From Brevundimonas bullata (GTDB lineage: Bacteria; Pseudomonadota; Alphaproteobacteria; Caulobacterales; Caulobacteraceae), in contig NZ_JACHLM010000002.1 of the NCBI RefSeq assembly GCF_014207965.1, positions 496,001 through 560,000 of the forward strand: a DNA stretch of 64,000 nucleotides, in the 5' to 3' direction. Below, piece by piece: positions 60,866 through 64,000 of this stretch. Both the position numbers and the translations under genes were made by a program. How positions within the stretch are numbered: the first letter of the stretch is position 1; each line of letters begins with the position of its first letter. The notes under the pieces were generated by a model. The model searched no databases, had not been told where the DNA came from, and saw nothing but the letters and a program-made list of their open reading frames with translations.

Positions 60866-63800
60866 TTGCGAAATCACCTGTTCCGCCGGCGACTGCTGGC
60901 CACCACCATTGTCGGCGGCGCGCTGGCTTCAGCCTTGCCCGTCATGGCCCAGATAGCCGATACCCCCGCCAGCGCCGACGAACCCACGGCCCTGGAAGAG
61001 GTTGTCGTCACCGGCTCGCGGATCGCGCGCCCCAACCAGGACTCGCCCGTTCCGGTGTCGGTGATCACCGCCCAGCAGATCGAGGCCACAGGCCAGATGA
61101 ACACCGGGGACATCCTGCGCACCCTGCCGGAAGCCGGCGTCTCGACCTTCACTCCGACCACGACGACCTTCTCGACCGCCAACAACGGCGTCACTACCGT
61201 CGACCTGCGGAACCTGGGAGAGAACCGGACCCTGGTGCTGGTCAACGGCCGCCGTCATGTCGCCGGCATCGTCGGCAGCCAGATTGTCGACTTCAACACC
61301 ATCCCCACCGACTTCGTGGACCGTATCGACGTGGTGACGGGGGCGGCTTCGGCCGTCTATGGCTCGGACGCCCTGGCGGGGGTGATCAACATCATCACGC
61401 AGAAGGATTTCGAGGGCCTGGAACTGTCGACCCAGGGCGGGATCACCGAACGCGGCGATAATGAAAACTACAAGATCGGCCTGAAGTTCGGCTCCAACTT
61501 CTCAGATGATCGCGGCAACTTCGTCGGCTCGCTGGGCTGGCGGCGGACCGGCTCGGTCTATGGCCGAGACCGTTGCGACCGCGACATGTGCATCGACGCC
61601 GCCGCGACCACCGCACGTCAGCAGACCGTCGGCGTCTTTTCGTCCTTCATCCCGCGCGGCACGGCCCTGGTCCCTCGCGTCGGCGCCGGCAACCTGACCC
61701 GCGTAGTCAATGACGCCGGGGCGGTCGTGCCCTACACCAACGCCGGCTTCGGCTATAACCGGTCCGCCGAGCGTCAGCTCTATGTTCCCGAGGAACAGAT
61801 CCGCTTCAACGGACAGGCGACCTACGACTTCAACGACAATCACCGCTTCTTCTCGGAGATGTCGGTCTTCCACGGCCGAACCTCGAGCGAGATCGAGGGC
61901 AACCCGGTGGGCTCTGAAGCCATCTACCAGGACCAGTTCGGCATTGATCAGTTGCCCGATTGCCGCGACTTCGACGGCGATGGCGACAACGAGTGCCGTT
62001 ACGGCGTGCCAATCACCAGCGCCATCGTGCCGACGGCTCTGGCCGCCGCTGTGCGCGCCCAGCATCCGGGGATCGCCGACGAAGACCTGGTGGTCGGCTT
62101 CCGCCGCCGCATCAGCGATGTGGGCAATCGCGGCAATGAGTCCGAGCGTTCGATGGCCCGCCTCGTCGCCGGCTTCGAAGGCGAGCTGACCAAGAATCTC
62201 AGCTACGAGCTCAGCCTGAACTACGGTCGTTCCGACTATGACCAACGCTCGAACGGCGACGTCATGACCGGGCGCTTTCGTCAGGCGCTGGACGCGGTCG
62301 TGATCGACGGCGAAACCGTCTGCCGCGACTCCGCCGCGCGCGCCCAGGGTTGCCGGCCGATCTTCATCTTCGAGGAAGGCGGCATCTCCGAAGAGGCGGC
62401 GACCTACTTCACCGCCGCGACCGGGCTGGACGCCTTCCAGGAGCAGTACATCGTCAACGGCTTCGTCAGCGGATCGCTGCCGAACGTGTCTCCGGCCGGC
62501 GACATCGGCTTCGTCATCGGCGGCGAATACCGCGAAGAGTCCGCCCGCTCGACGCCTGACCCCCTGACCCAGCTCGGCCTGGCCACTGGCAACATCACGC
62601 CCGAGACGCGCGGCGCCTTCAATGTCCGCGAAGCTTTCGCCGAACTGCGCATCCCGCTGCTGGCCGACCTGCCCTACGCCCAGGCCCTGGACCTGAACCT
62701 GGCGGGCCGCGTGTCCAACTACAGCACCGTCGGATCGACCACCGCCTGGGCCGCTTCGGTTGAATACCTGCCCACCAGTTGGCTCAAGCTGCGCTCGCAG
62801 TATGCGGTCGCCGTGCGAGCGCCCAACATCAACGAACTGTTCAACCCCGGCTCCCAGACCTTCCCACAGGTCGGAGATCCCTGCGAAGGCGTGACCCTCA
62901 TCGGCGGTAAGGCGGCCTTCCTCAACACCCGCTCCAACATCGCCGATCCGGATGTCGTGCTGAACAGCGGCGTCGACGCCTCGACCATCGGCGACGCCGT
63001 GGCTCAGGCCTGCATGCTGGACTCAGCGATCGCCGCTCGTGTCGCGCGCGACGGCGGCTTCGCCCTGACCCAGCCCGAGTTCCAGGGCGTGTCGGGGTTC
63101 AACACCGGCAACCCGGACCTGACGCCGGAAACGTCCAAGACCTTCACCATCGGCCTGTTGTTCAACCCGCGCTGGAACGACTGGTGGTCGCGCCTGTCGG
63201 TGTCGGCCGACTACTATGACATCTCGATCGAGGACGGCGTCGGCACCTACGGCCGTCAGGTTTCGGTCGATCGCTGCTACGAGAACGCCGCGTCGTTCGA
63301 CCCCACCTCGCCCTTCTGCGGCGGCATCCAGCGCTTCAGCGGCGGCGCCTCGGTCGGGGCCCTGCAATACGTCAACATCCGCAACCTGAACCTGGCCGAG
63401 ATCAATGTCGAAGGCCTGGACCTCAAGGCCAGCTACAGCCTGCCCCTCAATGACGCCTTCTCGGCGCCGTCGATGGACCTGGGCAGCCTTTCGGCCTCCC
63501 TGACCTACAGCCACCTCATCGATTTCAGTTCGACGGCCTTCCCCGGCGCGGCGCCGCAGACCTTCTCCGGCACGGTCGGAGCGCCTGACCATGAAGCAGT
63601 GCTGAACCTGCTCTACGCGCGCGGCCCGCTGCAGGTGACGATGGGCGTGCAATATGTCGGAGAGGCGGACGTGGGCTTCTTTGACCCCGACCTGGAATCC
63701 CTGCTGCCCTCGATGACCTTCGTCAACGCCCAGGTCCGCTACGACCTGAACGACCGAGCCAGCATTTACGCCGGCGTCGACAACCTGTTTGACGAATACA

Positions 63801-63916
63801 TGTTCGTCGCGGGCACCAACGGCGACATCGGTCAAGCCACGGGCTGGACCACCTTCCCCGACGTCTATGACGGCCTGGGCCGGCGCTTCTACGGCGGCTT
63901 CCGGTTCAGCTTCTGA
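60866..63916 (+). CDS. TonB-dependent outer-membrane receptor, 1016 aa
   Basis: The start is TTG 60866 with GGGAGG 9 bases upstream; the frame is open further but not protein-like. A basic N-terminus and signal peptide (HLFRRRLLATTIVGGALASA … VMAQ) precede the plug (LEEVVVTGSRIARPNQDSPV, PVSVITAQQIEATGQMNTGD, VYGSDALAGVINIITQKDFE). A large beta-barrel ends YGGFRFSF, with the terminal Phe typical of outer-membrane proteins. The TonB box region is EEVVVTG. The substrate is unknown; size and plug type fit the Caulobacterales receptors for carbohydrates or oligopeptides. The kinase/LytTR pair upstream may control it. Confidence 0.92.
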   Translation: MRNHLFRRRLLATTIVGGALASALPVMAQIADTPASADEPTALEEVVVTGSRIARPNQDSPVPVSVITAQQIEATGQMNTGDILRTLPEAGVSTFTPTTTTFSTANNGVTTVDLRNLGENRTLVLVNGRRHVAGIVGSQIVDFNTIPTDFVDRIDVVTGAASAVYGSDALAGVINIITQKDFEGLELSTQGGITERGDNENYKIGLKFGSNFSDDRGNFVGSLGWRRTGSVYGRDRCDRDMCIDAAATTARQQTVGVFSSFIPRGTALVPRVGAGNLTRVVNDAGAVVPYTNAGFGYNRSAERQLYVPEEQIRFNGQATYDFNDNHRFFSEMSVFHGRTSSEIEGNPVGSEAIYQDQFGIDQLPDCRDFDGDGDNECRYGVPITSAIVPTALAAAVRAQHPGIADEDLVVGFRRRISDVGNRGNESERSMARLVAGFEGELTKNLSYELSLNYGRSDYDQRSNGDVMTGRFRQALDAVVIDGETVCRDSAARAQGCRPIFIFEEGGISEEAATYFTAATGLDAFQEQYIVNGFVSGSLPNVSPAGDIGFVIGGEYREESARSTPDPLTQLGLATGNITPETRGAFNVREAFAELRIPLLADLPYAQALDLNLAGRVSNYSTVGSTTAWAASVEYLPTSWLKLRSQYAVAVRAPNINELFNPGSQTFPQVGDPCEGVTLIGGKAAFLNTRSNIADPDVVLNSGVDASTIGDAVAQACMLDSAIAARVARDGGFALTQPEFQGVSGFNTGNPDLTPETSKTFTIGLLFNPRWNDWWSRLSVSADYYDISIEDGVGTYGRQVSVDRCYENAASFDPTSPFCGGIQRFSGGASVGALQYVNIRNLNLAEINVEGLDLKASYSLPLNDAFSAPSMDLGSLSASLTYSHLIDFSSTAFPGAAPQTFSGTVGAPDHEAVLNLLYARGPLQVTMGVQYVGEADVGFFDPDLESLLPSMTFVNAQVRYDLNDRASIYAGVDNLFDEYMFVAGTNGDIGQATGWTTFPDVYDGLGRRFYGGFRFSF

Positions 63917-63934
63917 ATCTCTGAGAGGGCCAAG

Positions 63935-63966
63935 GAGGGGGCAGGCTTTGCTTGCCCCCTCTCTTA
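63935..63966 (+). terminator. Intrinsic terminator after the TonB receptor
   Basis: GAGGGGGCA (63935-63943) pairs with TGCCCCCTC (63953-63961) around a GC-rich loop, followed by TCTTAATT. It lies 18 bases after the receptor stop. Nothing else is supported to the window end. Confidence 0.8.
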
Positions 63967-64000
63967 ATTGTCTGACGAGATCGCCCCAAGCTTGCATCCG

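Overview
The window is high-GC DNA from an alphaproteobacterium, most likely a member of the Caulobacteraceae close to Brevundimonas. The evidence is the core gene orders glyA-nrdR-ribD-ribE-ribBX-ribH-nusB-thiL and yceD-plsX-fabH-ihfA-merR, a short 5-aminolevulinate synthase of the C4 pathway, a K+-independent H+-pyrophosphatase, TonB-receptor use, and promoters resembling those of the alphaproteobacterial EcfG general stress response. No species name can be fixed from sequence alone.

Positions 1-26,550 form an accessory, stress-oriented region. It starts inside dinB, followed by an AlkB-type dioxygenase, a DUF6880-like protein, a hybrid histidine kinase, a GH65-like glycosidase coupled to a small basic protein, a LysR relic, and a radC-toprim-parB block typical of integrated mobile elements. 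parB is cut off and meets a cut-off DUF378 gene tail to tail at 9,950. Next come several small unknown proteins, exodeoxyribonuclease III, a hemerythrin protein fused to a repetitive Asp/Arg/Gly/Ser tail, a SemiSWEET, a thioredoxin-reductase-like enzyme, an FMN reductase, a PQQ glucose dehydrogenase, MgtC, a low-affinity iron permease family protein, an SDR, paired single-TM miniproteins, Ku and a lipoprotein. Six genes between 7 and 20.7 kb carry GGAAC-N17/18-GT(T/C) upstream, so the region looks partly like one stress regulon. It ends at the 3' end of a tRNA-Val(CAC).

Positions 26,700-52,780 are core chromosome: a DAACS transporter, gph, glmU-rpiA, gor, two exported predicted methyltransferases, a 3-hydroxyisobutyrate dehydrogenase, hemA, an IPTL-CTERM surface protein, glyA-nrdR, the riboflavin operon running into nusB-thiL, hppA, bamE, a cytochrome bc1 assembly chaperone, and yceD-plsX-fabH-ihfA-merR, closed by tRNA-Pro(GGG). 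The riboflavin block has a reductase-only RibD, a RibB with a Zn-less GCHII-like domain, and a ribH that seems to start at CTG. gor and ribE share an unusual leader built from three 9-bp AGAC repeats.

Positions 52,780-58,640 are a decaying accessory segment: a CvaB-like ABC ATPase remnant, an S41 peptidase broken at an A6 run, an OmpR-like regulator broken at a C8 run and lacking its phosphoacceptor, and a MarR-like gene. From 58,760 a LytS-like kinase (with an altered ATP site) and a LytTR regulator sit directly upstream of a 1016-aa TonB-dependent receptor, with a 10-bp-arm palindrome between them.
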